This document shows positions 24,884 to 34,747 of a stretch of 64,000 nucleotides of DNA, piece by piece (positions within the stretch are counted from its first letter, which is position 1; the number at the start of each line of letters is the position of its first letter). The translations under genes and the position numbers were made by a program. The notes under the pieces are model-generated. The model was not told the origin of the DNA and searched no databases. It saw only the letters and a list, made by a program, of their open reading frames with translations. The DNA is from Ruoffia sp044336205 (lineage in GTDB: Bacteria > Bacillota > Bacilli > Lactobacillales > Aerococcaceae), in NCBI GenBank assembly GCA_044336205.1, contig CP172318.1, forward strand, positions 1,550,001 through 1,614,000, given 5' to 3'.

Positions 24884-26692
24884 TTATTCTACTGTCACAC
24901 TTTTGGCTAAATTACGTGGTTTGTCGACGTCTAATCCACGTCCAAGAGCTGTGTAGTAAGCAATCATTTGAGTAACTACAACCATGGCTAGGGGGGTTAG
25001 TAATTCATTGACGTTTGGAATGACAAACTGGTCATCTTCTCTTGATAAAGCTTGGGTAGATATGACGATGGCATTCGCTCCTCGTGCTTTGACTTCTTCT
25101 ATATTACCGCGTGTATGAGCTGATGTTACTTCTCCACTAATTAAAGCAATAACTGGCACTCCTTCTTCAATTAAAGCGATAGTTCCATGTTTTAATTCTC
25201 CGGATGCAAAGGCTTCTGTTTGAATATAAGAAATTTCCTTCAGTTTTAAGGCTGCTTCCATAGCTACAAAGTAGTCCGCTGTTCTTCCGATATAGAAGGC
25301 GTTTCGCGTTTCCATTAGATTCCTATCAACCCAAGCTTTTATCTCATCTCGCTCAGATAAAATGGATTCCATTGCTGAAGCGACTAAACTGATTTCTTTA
25401 GCCATATCGAATTGTCTTTCAAACCCTTTTAATCGTCCAATTACATCAGCTAAGATTGACATGACTGTGATTTGAGCTGTATAAGCTTTGGTTGATGCCA
25501 CCGCAATTTCTGGTCCGGCATGTAATAATAACGTATGAGTAGCTTCACGTGATAAGGTTGAACCTTTGACATTAGTAATTGTTAATGAAGGCCATCCTAA
25601 TTCGTTTACTTTTACCAAGGCTTGACGACTGTCAGCTGTTTCTCCACTTTGTGATAGAAAAATAAAGAATGGTTTCTCACTCAATAAAGGTATATCATAA
25701 GCAAACTCGCTAGCAAGATGCAATTCTGTTGAAATTTGTGCTACTTTCTCAATGATTGCTTTACTTGCCCAACCTGCGTTATAACTTGTTCCAGCAGCAA
25801 TAATATAGATACGGTCACTGTTTAATAAGTCATGAGTTAACGCTTTATTCAATTCAAACTGATGGTCATCGTTTTGATATTCTTTAACTAAACGGCGTAA
25901 GACAGCAGGTTGTTCGTCAATTTCTTTAATCATATAGAAAGGATACGCACCTTTTTCAATATCATTAATATCTAATTCGACAATATAAGCTGGTCGGTCA
26001 ATTTGTTTCCCATCAAAGTTTTCAATTTCGATTGTATTATCTGTTAGAACAACAATTTCCTTATCTTTAATTTCGATGTATTCATTGGTATGTTCTATTG
26101 TTGCCATTGCATCTGATACAATAACGTTAAAACCGTCACCCTTACCAATTAATAGTGGACTTTTGTTTTTAGCTGCGTATAGAACATTCGGTTCTAACTC
26201 GTCAACTAAACCAAAAGCATATGATCCTTCAATCATTGTTAAAGCCTTTTTAAACGCATCTTTAGTACTTAAGTTTTCTGTTTCAACTAAGTATTCGATT
26301 AAAGCAACAACGACTTCTGAGTCAGTATCTGAGTGGAAGACTACATCTTGCAGATATTGTTCACGAATCTCATTATAGTTTTCAATCACACCGTTATGAA
26401 CTAATACAAAGCGTTGGTTAGTAGAACGATGTGGGTGAGCATTATGTTTGGCCGCTGGTCCATGAGTCGCCCATCTTGTATGACCAATTCCCACAACTGA
26501 AGACAAGTCAAAGTCTACTTCGCTTTTTAGTTTGGCAATACGTCCCTCTTCTTTGAATAGATGACCATTTGATGCTTCATCTACTACAAATATTCCTGCT
26601 GAATCATACCCTCGATATTCTAATTTCTCTAATCCGTTAATTAGTACTTCTTGAACATTTCCTATTCCAATAAATCCTACAATTCCACACAT
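24884..26692 (-). CDS. glmS: Glutamine-fructose-6-phosphate aminotransferase
   Basis: Makes glucosamine-6-phosphate from fructose-6-phosphate and glutamine, the entry to peptidoglycan amino sugars. I place the start at the ATG at 26692 (602 residues) since the mature enzyme must begin with the nucleophile Cys, here MCGIVGFIG; a frame open to 26713 would bury it. Glutaminase domain residues 1-~240 (YRGYDSAGI, GHTRWATHG), then two SIS domains (AAGTSYNAG, SQSGETADS, AVASTKAY) and the C-terminal KPRNLAKSVTVE. A glmS ribozyme lies 48 bases upstream, giving product feedback. Confidence 0.97.
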   Translation of the reverse strand: MCGIVGFIGIGNVQEVLINGLEKLEYRGYDSAGIFVVDEASNGHLFKEEGRIAKLKSEVDFDLSSVVGIGHTRWATHGPAAKHNAHPHRSTNQRFVLVHNGVIENYNEIREQYLQDVVFHSDTDSEVVVALIEYLVETENLSTKDAFKKALTMIEGSYAFGLVDELEPNVLYAAKNKSPLLIGKGDGFNVIVSDAMATIEHTNEYIEIKDKEIVVLTDNTIEIENFDGKQIDRPAYIVELDINDIEKGAYPFYMIKEIDEQPAVLRRLVKEYQNDDHQFELNKALTHDLLNSDRIYIIAAGTSYNAGWASKAIIEKVAQISTELHLASEFAYDIPLLSEKPFFIFLSQSGETADSRQALVKVNELGWPSLTITNVKGSTLSREATHTLLLHAGPEIAVASTKAYTAQITVMSILADVIGRLKGFERQFDMAKEISLVASAMESILSERDEIKAWVDRNLMETRNAFYIGRTADYFVAMEAALKLKEISYIQTEAFASGELKHGTIALIEEGVPVIALISGEVTSAHTRGNIEEVKARGANAIVISTQALSREDDQFVIPNVNELLTPLAMVVVTQMIAYYTALGRGLDVDKPRNLAKSVTVE

Positions 26693-26710
26693 AAATTCAA
26701 TTCCTCTTTT

Positions 26711-26736
26711 CACCTAATTAAATTTGCTTTTAGGTG
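26711..26736 (-). other. Hairpin between glmS ribozyme and ribosome site
   Basis: CACCTAA / TTAGGTG arms frame an A/T-rich loop right after the ribozyme and just before GAGGAATTG. It may protect or present the start region; function unknown. Confidence 0.4.
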
Positions 26737-26739
26737 TGA

Positions 26740-26866
26740 AGTTAATCTCTGTCTTACAACTTACGTCATAGTTTTAAATTAACTTTAAAGGTTACACAAC
26801 CTTGAACTATCCGCCGAAACTTCGATAAGTTCAATCCTCGTCACCTACTGTGTAGGCCAGGCGCTA
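26740..26866 (-). ncRNA. glmS ribozyme (glucosamine-6-phosphate-sensing riboswitch)
   Basis: The minus strand reads TAGCGCCTGGCC near 26865, then CACAGTAGGTGACGAGG, then TTATCGAAGTTTCGGCGGAT, followed by AGTTCAAGG and a closing stem AGTTAAT / ATTAACT region. These match the conserved core of the glmS self-cleaving class (AGCGCC, TGACGAGG, TTATCGA, TTCGGCGGAT) in the right order. Cleavage is expected between A at 26865 and G at 26864. It lies in the leader of glmS, as always for this class. The 3' boundary is approximate. Confidence 0.93.
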
Positions 26867-26911
26867 TCCATTCTTTTATTCTCCTTTTATTTATTTTCTA
26901 AAAGCTTTATA

Positions 26912-26940
26912 ACTTTAAACTATTCACGAAGAAATGTCAA
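26912..26940 (-). promoter_or_regulatory. Promoter of glmS
   Basis: Minus-strand TTGACA (26935-26940), 17-base spacer, TAAAGT (26912-26917), about 45 bases before the ribozyme cleavage site. The -35 is perfect, the -10 poor. Confidence 0.6.
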
Positions 26941-26982
26941 AAACAAATTTTATTTTTATCTTTAGAAATTGATGATTTATAT

Positions 26983-27026
26983 AAAAAAGAACATAAAAAC
27001 CAGAAGTTAATCAGTTTCTATGTTCT
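26983..27026 (-). terminator. Terminator after pullulanase 1
   Basis: AGAACATA / TATGTTCT stem (26988-26995, 27019-27026) with AAAC/GTTT extension and a run of six T on the minus strand, just beyond the pullulanase stop. Confidence 0.75.
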
Positions 27027-27039
27027 GTAAATTTATTTC

Positions 27040-29003
27040 TTATACTTCACTTTTATTATGGAGTTTCTTCAATACAAGGGTTGTATATGAATCCACTAGC
27101 ACACTATCAATAACATCTGTCTTCTCATCATCATTTAAGTAGACGCGTCGGTTGGATATCTTACGAATATACTCACCTTTAGCAACTGGCACATTCAAGA
27201 TGTTATCCTGACCATTAAAGACAATGAATAATGTATAATCATCTGCCTGATATTCCAATTGGACTATTTGATAATCGGCACGAATTACTTTTGCTCGTTT
27301 ACGAATCTCTTCATAACTCACCATTCGGAATATGGGTTCCAATTGCCTAAGTCTAATAACATTACGAATAAACTCGACAGAATCACTGTACTTATCTTGA
27401 CGTTTCCAGTCAATTTTATTAATTTTGTCCGGTTTATTGTAGGAGTCTCTAACACCCTTTTTCGTTCTTAGAAATTCTTGCCCGGCATGAATGAACGGAA
27501 TACCTTGTGAGAGTAGTATAATCGAAGTAGCTAATTCATGGCGTTTGATAATAATTTCTTCATCCAAGAAGGGGTCAGCTGCTTTCAACCGATCATAGAG
27601 TGTGAAGTTATCATGAGCTTCAACGTACTGAATTACTTGTAATGGGTCATTATAACTTCCAAAGTCAACCCCAGCTAATATGTTTTGAACGAGTTTTTGT
27701 TCCATATGCCAAGCACCATTAATGAATCCTCGTGCCGACGCATCAAAGTCATTTCCCTTCAATGCCTCACGAAGCCCATCATTAAATTGTCCTATCCGCG
27801 GCATAAAGACTGCATTATTATGGTTAGCCACTTTATTATGACTCAATGGTGTATACAGATCCCATCCCTCTCCAAAGAGCAATATACTTGAGTCAATCTC
27901 GTCAAGGGCTTGACGTACTTGATTCATCGTCTCAGTATCATGAATACCCATCAAATCAAATCGAAAACCATCAATATGATATTCTTTCGCCCAATAAGTT
28001 ACACTATCGACTATGTATTTACGCATCATGTACCGTTCTGAAGCTGTATCATTCCCTACACCTGTCCCATTGGTGAATTGTCCACTATCATTGTAGCGGA
28101 AGAAGTAGCCTGGAACTGTCTTATGGAAACTGTGATCTTCTACTTGATAAACGTGGTTATATACCACATCCATAATCACGCGTAAACCTTTATCATGAAA
28201 GGCTTGAATCATCTGTTTCATTTCCTTTATTCTAATAAACGGATCATAAGCATTACTCGAGTATGACCCTTCAGGTGCTCCATAGTTCTGTGGGTCATAT
28301 CCCCAATTGTAATCTTTGGGTTCTTCTTCCGTTTCATCTACCGTACGATAATCAAATAATGGCAAGAACTCTACATGGGTTACCCCAAGCATAGTCAGAT
28401 AATCTAATCCAGTAGGTGAATTATTTGAATTTGATGTATTTTCTTCGAATGCACCAAGAAATTTTCCTTTATGAGTCACTCCACTGTCTTCATCAATAGT
28501 AAAGTCTCTTAAGTGTAACTCGTATATAATAGATTGACTTAAGTCCTCCATGGCTGGCATTCGCTCGCCCCAATTATCTGGATTAGTACGACTTAAATCA
28601 ACAACGACTGAACGTTGTCCATTAACGGTTACAGCCTTTGCATAGGGATCGACAGAGTAATTCACCCTACTATCAAAAAAAGTTAAACGATATCGGTAAG
28701 TTAATCCGTGTTGATCACCTTGAAGAGTCGTTTTGAAGATACGGTCATCTTCAACCTTTTCCATAACAATACTTTTTTTAATCCTCCATAATACCCATCA
28801 TAAATTAATAATTCAACTTGAGACGCTGTGGGTGCCCATAACTTAAATTCTGTTGCCTCTTTATTATAGATAGCTCCAAGTTGACCTGAATAATAATTTC
28901 TCTCAACGAATACGGAATCATGGCTAATCTGATCAATAATTTTGCTTAAATACTTATAGTCATATGATTTTTTGCGTAACGATGTCATCTCATAATGTTC
29001 CAT
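27040..29003 (-). pseudogene. pulA: Type I pullulanase (GH13, copy 1), frameshifted in an A run
   Basis: Debranching enzyme that cuts alpha-1,6 bonds in pullulan and limit dextrins; no signal peptide, so intracellular. The N-terminal part (28764-29003, MEHYEMTSL with AGGAGC upstream) carries the CBM48-like segment EFKLWAPTASQVELLIYDG. At a run of seven A (plus T run near 28774) the frame is lost, and the rest (27040 to ~28770) continues with VMEKVEDDRIFK. One added A restores about 654 residues. Catalytic blocks are intact: YNWGYDPQNY, VIMDVVYNH, DGFRFDLMGI, LLFGEGWD and YVEAHDNFTL. Deletion or sequencing error cannot be told apart here. Confidence 0.88.
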
Positions 29004-29043
29004 TTTTAATGCTCCTATTAACGATTTGGTAGCTATTGCTATT

Positions 29044-29072
29044 ACCTTAGTAGCTAGTTAGATAACTAAGGT
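29044..29072. other. Small hairpin upstream of pullulanase 1
   Basis: ACCTTAGT (29044-29051) and ACTAAGGT (29065-29072) form an 8-bp inverted repeat ~40 bases before the pulA start. It could be an operator or a leader structure. I see no convincing promoter. Confidence 0.35.
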
Positions 29073-29144
29073 TATTTATAAACATATATTAATTTTTGTA
29101 ATCTATCTTTAGTGACTTTATCTTACACAAAATGACTCGTATAT

Positions 29145-29192
29145 TCAAAATAAAGAACCTTAATGGAAAAATCATTCTCCATTAAGGTTCTT
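29145..29192 (-). terminator. Terminator after ntdP
   Basis: A 14-bp perfect stem AAGAACCTTAATGG / CCATTAAGGTTCTT (29153-29166, 29179-29192) followed on the minus strand by TTTATTTTG. Confidence 0.75.
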
Positions 29193-29216
29193 ATGTGTAT
29201 GCGAATTCACTACTAT

Positions 29217-29768
29217 TTAGTTATCCTTTTTAAGATTGCGATGTGTCAATTGACAATAGCGGTCATACCAAATATCAATAAACTCTTGCGAGAACGGTCC
29301 AAGACCTTCATCAATCCAACGCACAAGTTCTTGAATTTGATACTTGATAATACGATCAATTTCATCTGAATAGTGATATCTTCGTCCATGAATCTCATAT
29401 TCATCCAAATCCAGTAGACGCTTTTCCCCATCTGGGAAAACTTTAATATCTAAGTCATAATCTATATATTTTAACGCTTCATTATCCATGACATACGGCG
29501 AAGCAAGGTTACAATAATAAGTAACGCCTCGTTTTCTTAGCATTGCTACTATATTAAACCAAAAATGTTTATGGTAGTAGACCAAGGCAACTTCTCGGGT
29601 AACCCAGCGTCTTCCATCAGATTCAATAACCAGTGTGTGATCATTACATCCGATAATCGACTGTTCACTCGTTTTAAGCACCATATTATCACGCCATGTC
29701 CTATGCAACGATCCATCGTGTTTATAACTTTTAATAGTGATGAATTCACCTTCTTTTGGTTGTTTCAT
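29217..29768 (-). CDS. ntdP: Nucleoside tri-/diphosphatase, DUF402 family
   Basis: Small cytoplasmic phosphatase of the DUF402 family, 183 residues from the ATG at 29768. The family pattern is clear: EGEFITIKSYKHDGSLHRTW, VTREVALVYYHKHFWFN, YYCNLASPYV, DYDLDIKV and LLDLDEYEIHGRRYHY, with the acidic metal-binding residues Asp/Glu in the last two. Characterised relatives in Staphylococcus and Streptomyces hydrolyse nucleoside tri- and diphosphates. A strong hairpin terminator follows. Monocistronic by its surroundings. Confidence 0.88.
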   Translation of the reverse strand: MKQPKEGEFITIKSYKHDGSLHRTWRDNMVLKTSEQSIIGCNDHTLVIESDGRRWVTREVALVYYHKHFWFNIVAMLRKRGVTYYCNLASPYVMDNEALKYIDYDLDIKVFPDGEKRLLDLDEYEIHGRRYHYSDEIDRIIKYQIQELVRWIDEGLGPFSQEFIDIWYDRYCQLTHRNLKKDN

Positions 29769-29921
29769 CACTTAACCCACTTTCTATATAGTGAAATCCG
29801 TTCCAGCCTATCGGCTGTTTGGTGTTCCAAATAATTATAACATAATACTTAAACTTGTGTTACAAAATGATTATTTAATTTTACTTTGATATCGACTACT
29901 TAATAATTGCTAGGTTAGATA

Positions 29922-29982
29922 GTAAAAAGCCCAATAATGACTATACTAGCTACTTAGCTAGGACAGTTCATTATTAGGCTTA
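29922..29982 (-). terminator. Terminator after the ABC exporter pair
   Basis: Arms AAGCCCAATAATGA and TCATTATTAGGCTT (29927-29940, 29968-29981) with one G:T-type mismatch, an inner CTAGC/GCTAG hairpin, and TTTTTAC on the minus strand. Confidence 0.75.
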
Positions 29983-30014
29983 AAGGTTATTCAATATAAT
30001 CGTTAGTTTCTACT

Positions 30015-31772
30015 CTATTCTGCTTCAATATTTCTCGATGTTTGCATAGTGTAATAGAGTCCTTTTTGTAACATGAGACTTTTATGCGTCCCCTGCTCAA
30101 CAATATTTCCATCTTGCATTACAAGAATCAAATCTGAATTCATAATCGTTGATAATCGGTGAGCGATAATAAAACTTGTCCGCCCTTCCATTAATTTATT
30201 GAATGCTTCTTGAATGAGTATTTCTGTTCGGGTATCAATTGATGAGGTCGCTTCATCTAAGATGAGCATATTTGGTATGGATACAAAAATTCGAGCGATC
30301 GATATGAGCTGTTGTTGACCGGTCGATAGACTCGCTCCACCATCTGATAGAATCGTGTCATAACCTTCAGGTAATAATTCAATAAAACGATGGGCATGTG
30401 CTGACTTGGCAGCATCCACTATCTCTTCGATACTTGCTTCTGGATACCCATAAGCAATGTTGTCGCGGATACTTGCACCTTTTATCCAAGTTTCTTGTAA
30501 TACCATTCCGAATTGTTCACGAATCGATTGCCTTGTGTAATCGGTAATCGGTTGGTTATCAATTAATATCTGACCATCGTCTAAATCATAGAAACGCATC
30601 AATAGATTAATTAAGGTCGACTTTCCAGCCCCAGTCGGTCCCACAATGGCTACTTTATTACCTGCTTGAATAGAAAGGGTTAAGTCTTTAATTAAGTCTT
30701 GGTTAGGAACATAGCTAAAATCAACTTTATTAAAGTTCACTTTTCCTTCGACTTCCTCAGATTTTAGAATAAATTGCCCTGTCTCCTGTTCTTCCTCTTC
30801 ATCGATGACGGCATATAATCTTTTCGCACAAGCTAAGGCACTTTGAATTTCTGCTAACACATTTGATATATCATTGAACGGCTTAGTATATTGGTTAGCA
30901 TAGTTTAAGAATGTGGTTAATTCCCCAACAGTGAAGGTTCCACTAATAATTCGTATAGCACCTAAGAAGGTAATTGCTGCATAGATTAAGGCATTCACAA
31001 ATCGCGTCATAGGATTAATCGTCGATGAGTAGAATATAGCCCACTTAGATTTTTCGCTGTAGTCAGCATTTAATTCTTTAAAGTCCTCAATTGATTTGTC
31101 TTGGTAGTTGAACAAGCGAACAATATCACTTTGTTGGATACTTTCTTCGATAAAGTCTGCCTCGAGCCCACGAGCCGCTGTTTGTTCTTGGAATAATTTA
31201 TAACTTCTCTTTGCTATAAATCGAGATATAAACAGTGATATAGGAGTTAGCCCTACAACTAACAACATCATAAACAAATCTAATTGTGCCATCGTTAAGA
31301 TAGTAATAATAATGGTTAAAACACCCACTAAAAATTGGTTAAAGACCATAATTAATCCATCGCCTAATTGTTCGGTATCTGTTGTAACGCGACTTACCAA
31401 ATCTCCTGTGCTATGTGAATCGATATAACTTAAAGGAAGTTGATGTACCTTAGATAATACTGCTTGGCGTAAGTCTCGTATTAATTCATAGACAATCTTA
31501 TTGAATAGAATAGGATTCAACCATTGTACCACCGCATTAAGAATAATAACGATGAGCATTTTACTTAAGATAAGTTGAAGTGTTTGTAAATTAACTTGAC
31601 CTTCTCCAATTGTTTCGTTAATCGCTTGACCTATAAGAATTGGTAAGTAAACTGTTAATCCAACTTGAAACACCGTAAACACAATTGAGCCAAATGCAAG
31701 AAGTTTATAAGAAGCTAGCTCCTTTAGCAATCTACCTAATATACTCCCATTTTTGTTAGATAAGTTTGCCAT
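30015..31772 (-). CDS. ABC exporter half-transporter with consensus ATP site residues
   Basis: Six-helix membrane domain (residues ~20-320) fused to an ATPase domain, 585 residues. Walker A GPTGAGKST, Walker B MLILDEATSS with the catalytic Glu, and an altered signature LSTGQQQLISIAR. It overlaps its partner by 17 bases and would pair with it as a heterodimer like YheI/YheH, BmrC/BmrD or LmrC/LmrD, which export drugs or other hydrophobic substrates. The substrate is unknown. Confidence 0.9.
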   Translation of the reverse strand: MANLSNKNGSILGRLLKELASYKLLAFGSIVFTVFQVGLTVYLPILIGQAINETIGEGQVNLQTLQLILSKMLIVIILNAVVQWLNPILFNKIVYELIRDLRQAVLSKVHQLPLSYIDSHSTGDLVSRVTTDTEQLGDGLIMVFNQFLVGVLTIIITILTMAQLDLFMMLLVVGLTPISLFISRFIAKRSYKLFQEQTAARGLEADFIEESIQQSDIVRLFNYQDKSIEDFKELNADYSEKSKWAIFYSSTINPMTRFVNALIYAAITFLGAIRIISGTFTVGELTTFLNYANQYTKPFNDISNVLAEIQSALACAKRLYAVIDEEEEQETGQFILKSEEVEGKVNFNKVDFSYVPNQDLIKDLTLSIQAGNKVAIVGPTGAGKSTLINLLMRFYDLDDGQILIDNQPITDYTRQSIREQFGMVLQETWIKGASIRDNIAYGYPEASIEEIVDAAKSAHAHRFIELLPEGYDTILSDGGASLSTGQQQLISIARIFVSIPNMLILDEATSSIDTRTEILIQEAFNKLMEGRTSFIIAHRLSTIMNSDLILVMQDGNIVEQGTHKSLMLQKGLYYTMQTSRNIEAE

Positions 31773-33501
31773 TGTTGACTGCCTCCTTCACTTGTTGCGA
31801 TTGATGAATCTCTTGGTAGACAGCATTTGTTTCCAACAACTCTTCATGAGTGGCGAAACCAATCTGTTGCCCTTCTTCTAAGACCACAATATTATTAGCT
31901 AATTGTAAGCTATGTGTTCTCTGTGAAATCATAATAATTGTTCGGTCAGAATAGCCTTCTTTTAAGGTTCGTTGGAAATTCGCTTCTGTTACATAATCTA
32001 AAGCACTCGTTGAATCATCAAATATTAAGATGGACGAAGGTTTAATTAATGCTCTGGCAATCGTTAGCCTTTGTCTTTGACCACCAGAGAAATTTCTTCC
32101 GAATACGGCTACTTCCTTATCAAGTCCTTCCGGATATTTGCTTACAAAGTCAAGGGCTTGTGCATCTTCTAAGGCTTGCCACATCATCTCTTCACTCGCA
32201 TCAGGATTGGCCATAAGTAAGTTAGAGCGAATTGTTCCTTTGAATAGAGCAATCTTACTCGGTACAACACTCATTGCTTGTCTCAAAGTATGACGATTCG
32301 TTGTATCTAATAATTTCTCATTATAGACAATATCTCCTGAACTTGGGTCAAAAGTCTTAGTGATCAGCTGTAATAAGGTTGATTTTCCCGATCCAGTACT
32401 TCCAATAATTCCAATAAAGTCATTCTTCTTAATTGAGAAATGGATATCGGATAGTGATGGGCTAGTTGAATCTGGATAAGTGAAACTGACATCTTCGAAA
32501 CGAATGATTGTATCATTATCAGCCAACTTTCCTTCCTTATTCTCAAAGTATTCTGATTCCGTAGGTTCTTCAAACAATTCAACTACACGCTTGGCACTAG
32601 CATATGACTTGGTCATTTGTGTTATAACAAAAGTTAGCTTTAATAATTCAACTAAGATTGCTAATAAATAGTTGACCAAAGCAACAAGCTGACCTTGCGT
32701 TAAACTACCGGCATGAATATAGCCTCCCCCTTGCCAAATGACAATAATTAAAGCCACGTTCACGACTACATACGTTAACGGACTCGTAAAGGCATTAACA
32801 AAGCCAACTTTAATTTGTTCTTTCGTTAGGGAGCGATTGTGTTCTTTAAACTCATCCACTTCTCTTTGCGTCTGGTTAAAAGCTCGAATAACTCTCATCC
32901 CTTGCATTTGCTCTCGTGTTAAGGAAACTAATTGATCAAAGTCTGAACGAATTCGACTAAACATCGGATTAGATAATAAAATGATGCCACCAACAATAAT
33001 AAACAATAAAATAATCATTGTAACGAATATCACTGTCATTCTTCGGTCAATTTGACTCGCTAGTATCAATGAGCCAAAGACTATGAATGGAGATCTTAGC
33101 AATAAACGGAAAAATATATTCAACCCACTTTGAATTTGAAAACTATCACTCGTCAATCGTGTAATCATACTGGCCGGTGATATTGTATTATAGACACTCT
33201 TAGGAAGGTGAATGACGATGTCATACAGATCATCCTTTAGATTCTTCGTGAAACCCACAGCTGCCTTCGCTGAGAGAAATTGAGCAGATATTGAGAAAAA
33301 TAAACTTAAAAATGCTAACCCAAACATAATAAAAATATAACGAATAACACGGCCAGTTTCGCCAGTTGGAATTGCCTCGTCAATAATTAAAGCTACAATC
33401 ATTGGTACTAGTAGCTCGAGCAAAGCTTCCATCAATTTCATCATTGGACCGAAAATACTACTTAATCGGTAGCCATTGAAGTACTTTAGTAATTGTTTCA
33501 T
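31756..33501 (-). CDS. ABC exporter half-transporter with degenerate ATP site
   Basis: Partner of the gene that follows, 581 residues from the ATG at 33501, which has AGAGGTG just upstream (a longer frame to 33543 would overlap mutY). Membrane domain ~15-310, then Walker A GSTGSGKST, intact signature FSGGQRQRLTIAR and Walker B ILIFDDSTSALD, in which the catalytic Glu is replaced by Asp. The combination of one degenerate and one normal site is the hallmark of asymmetric heterodimeric exporters. Lies 16 bases beyond mutY. Confidence 0.9.
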   Translation of the reverse strand: MKQLLKYFNGYRLSSIFGPMMKLMEALLELLVPMIVALIIDEAIPTGETGRVIRYIFIMFGLAFLSLFFSISAQFLSAKAAVGFTKNLKDDLYDIVIHLPKSVYNTISPASMITRLTSDSFQIQSGLNIFFRLLLRSPFIVFGSLILASQIDRRMTVIFVTMIILLFIIVGGIILLSNPMFSRIRSDFDQLVSLTREQMQGMRVIRAFNQTQREVDEFKEHNRSLTKEQIKVGFVNAFTSPLTYVVVNVALIIVIWQGGGYIHAGSLTQGQLVALVNYLLAILVELLKLTFVITQMTKSYASAKRVVELFEEPTESEYFENKEGKLADNDTIIRFEDVSFTYPDSTSPSLSDIHFSIKKNDFIGIIGSTGSGKSTLLQLITKTFDPSSGDIVYNEKLLDTTNRHTLRQAMSVVPSKIALFKGTIRSNLLMANPDASEEMMWQALEDAQALDFVSKYPEGLDKEVAVFGRNFSGGQRQRLTIARALIKPSSILIFDDSTSALDYVTEANFQRTLKEGYSDRTIIMISQRTHSLQLANNIVVLEEGQQIGFATHEELLETNAVYQEIHQSQQVKEAVNNGKLI

Positions 33502-33517
33502 ACGCACCTCTACTTTC

Positions 33518-34717
33518 TTATAATTCAGTCTCGTATCGATCAAAAGCTATCGTATCGAACAACTTCTTCTGTAATGTTGAGATAGCTAGACCTTCTAAAG
33601 CTTGAACGTCTACCCATTGGTATTGGTCATTATCAACTTCAACGAACTTAGTCGCCACTATCGGGACAACTTGAACATGCCAGATTCGATGGGAGAAGAC
33701 ATGTTTCACTTCCGGAAACCGATTAAAGAGTTCTAGCTGCTCATAATCTGTAGGTACCGAAATTCTAATGTCTTCATATTCTACTGGGAAAATGTCAGCT
33801 TCTGTAAAATGTTCAAACAATGGCTCCATTAATTCACTTTGTGTTGCTGCTTCCATAACCATATTCACTTCTACCATAGGGAAATGCCATAAGCCAGTCA
33901 GTAATTCTTTATCAGAATGTTGCTGCATCAACCATTGCCCTTTAGTATTGCGAATAGCATAGGCTAGTAAATGACGGCTGGTCGCTTTAAGTTTCTTTTT
34001 CTTAACTGGGTATAAGTGGCTGGTTCCATTGTGATAAGATTGATCAAAATCAATAAGAGGATGATTATCTGGTCGATAATTCTTTGGTGTCATAATCGTT
34101 GCCCCAATATCCATCAGTGCTTGATTGAAGTCACCTGGTCTCTTGGGATCAATCATTTGATACAAAAATGCTGTCATCTGATTCTTGGTTGCATTCAGAG
34201 TAATATCTCCATCAATCTCAAAAAGTCTTGCTACTATACGCATTAAATTCCCGTCTAAAGCCGGTTCAGCTTGGTTAAAAGCAATGCTTGCAATCGCACC
34301 AGCAGTATAGGGTCCAATACCTTTTAATGTGAGTAACTCATCCAAAGTACTAGGCATTTGGCCCTGGTAATTCGTCATAATGTGTTGAGCTGCTTGTTGC
34401 ATATTGCGTACTCGAGAATAATAGCCTAATCCTTGCCATAAAATCATCAGCTTAGCTTCCTCAACTTCAGCCAAGTCCTTAATCGTTGGTAAGTTATGAA
34501 TAAAGTTAAGATAATAAGGAATCACTGTATTCACTTGAGTTTGTTGCAACATAATTTCACTAACCCAAATATAATAAGGATTTTTAGTTTGCCGCCAAGG
34601 TAGGTCTCTTCTATTCTGGTCATACCAATCTAATAATTCAACCCTGAAGGAGTTAATTTGACTCTGATTCCAAGGTATAGGGTATTTCTTAATTAATTTA
34701 TTTTTTCTTGAAGTCAT
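33518..34717 (-). CDS. mutY: A/G-specific adenine glycosylase without iron-sulfur cluster
   Basis: Removes adenine opposite 8-oxoguanine. The 399-residue protein has the HhH-GPD core: E54 in WVSEIMLQQTQV, the hairpin LKGIGPYTAGAIAS and catalytic D155 in ALDGNLMR. After residue ~220 comes a NUDIX-like C-terminal recognition domain (LLTGLWHFPMVE). The usual C-x6-C-x2-C-x5-C cluster after MDIGATIMTPKN is absent, and the whole protein has no cysteine at all. Clusterless MutYs are known from some Lactobacillales. Upstream ribosome site is weak. Confidence 0.93.
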   Translation of the reverse strand: MTSRKNKLIKKYPIPWNQSQINSFRVELLDWYDQNRRDLPWRQTKNPYYIWVSEIMLQQTQVNTVIPYYLNFIHNLPTIKDLAEVEEAKLMILWQGLGYYSRVRNMQQAAQHIMTNYQGQMPSTLDELLTLKGIGPYTAGAIASIAFNQAEPALDGNLMRIVARLFEIDGDITLNATKNQMTAFLYQMIDPKRPGDFNQALMDIGATIMTPKNYRPDNHPLIDFDQSYHNGTSHLYPVKKKKLKATSRHLLAYAIRNTKGQWLMQQHSDKELLTGLWHFPMVEVNMVMEAATQSELMEPLFEHFTEADIFPVEYEDIRISVPTDYEQLELFNRFPEVKHVFSHRIWHVQVVPIVATKFVEVDNDQYQWVDVQALEGLAISTLQKKLFDTIAFDRYETEL

Positions 34718-34747
34718 TTTCTCATCTTTCTATGTAGTAATAATCAT

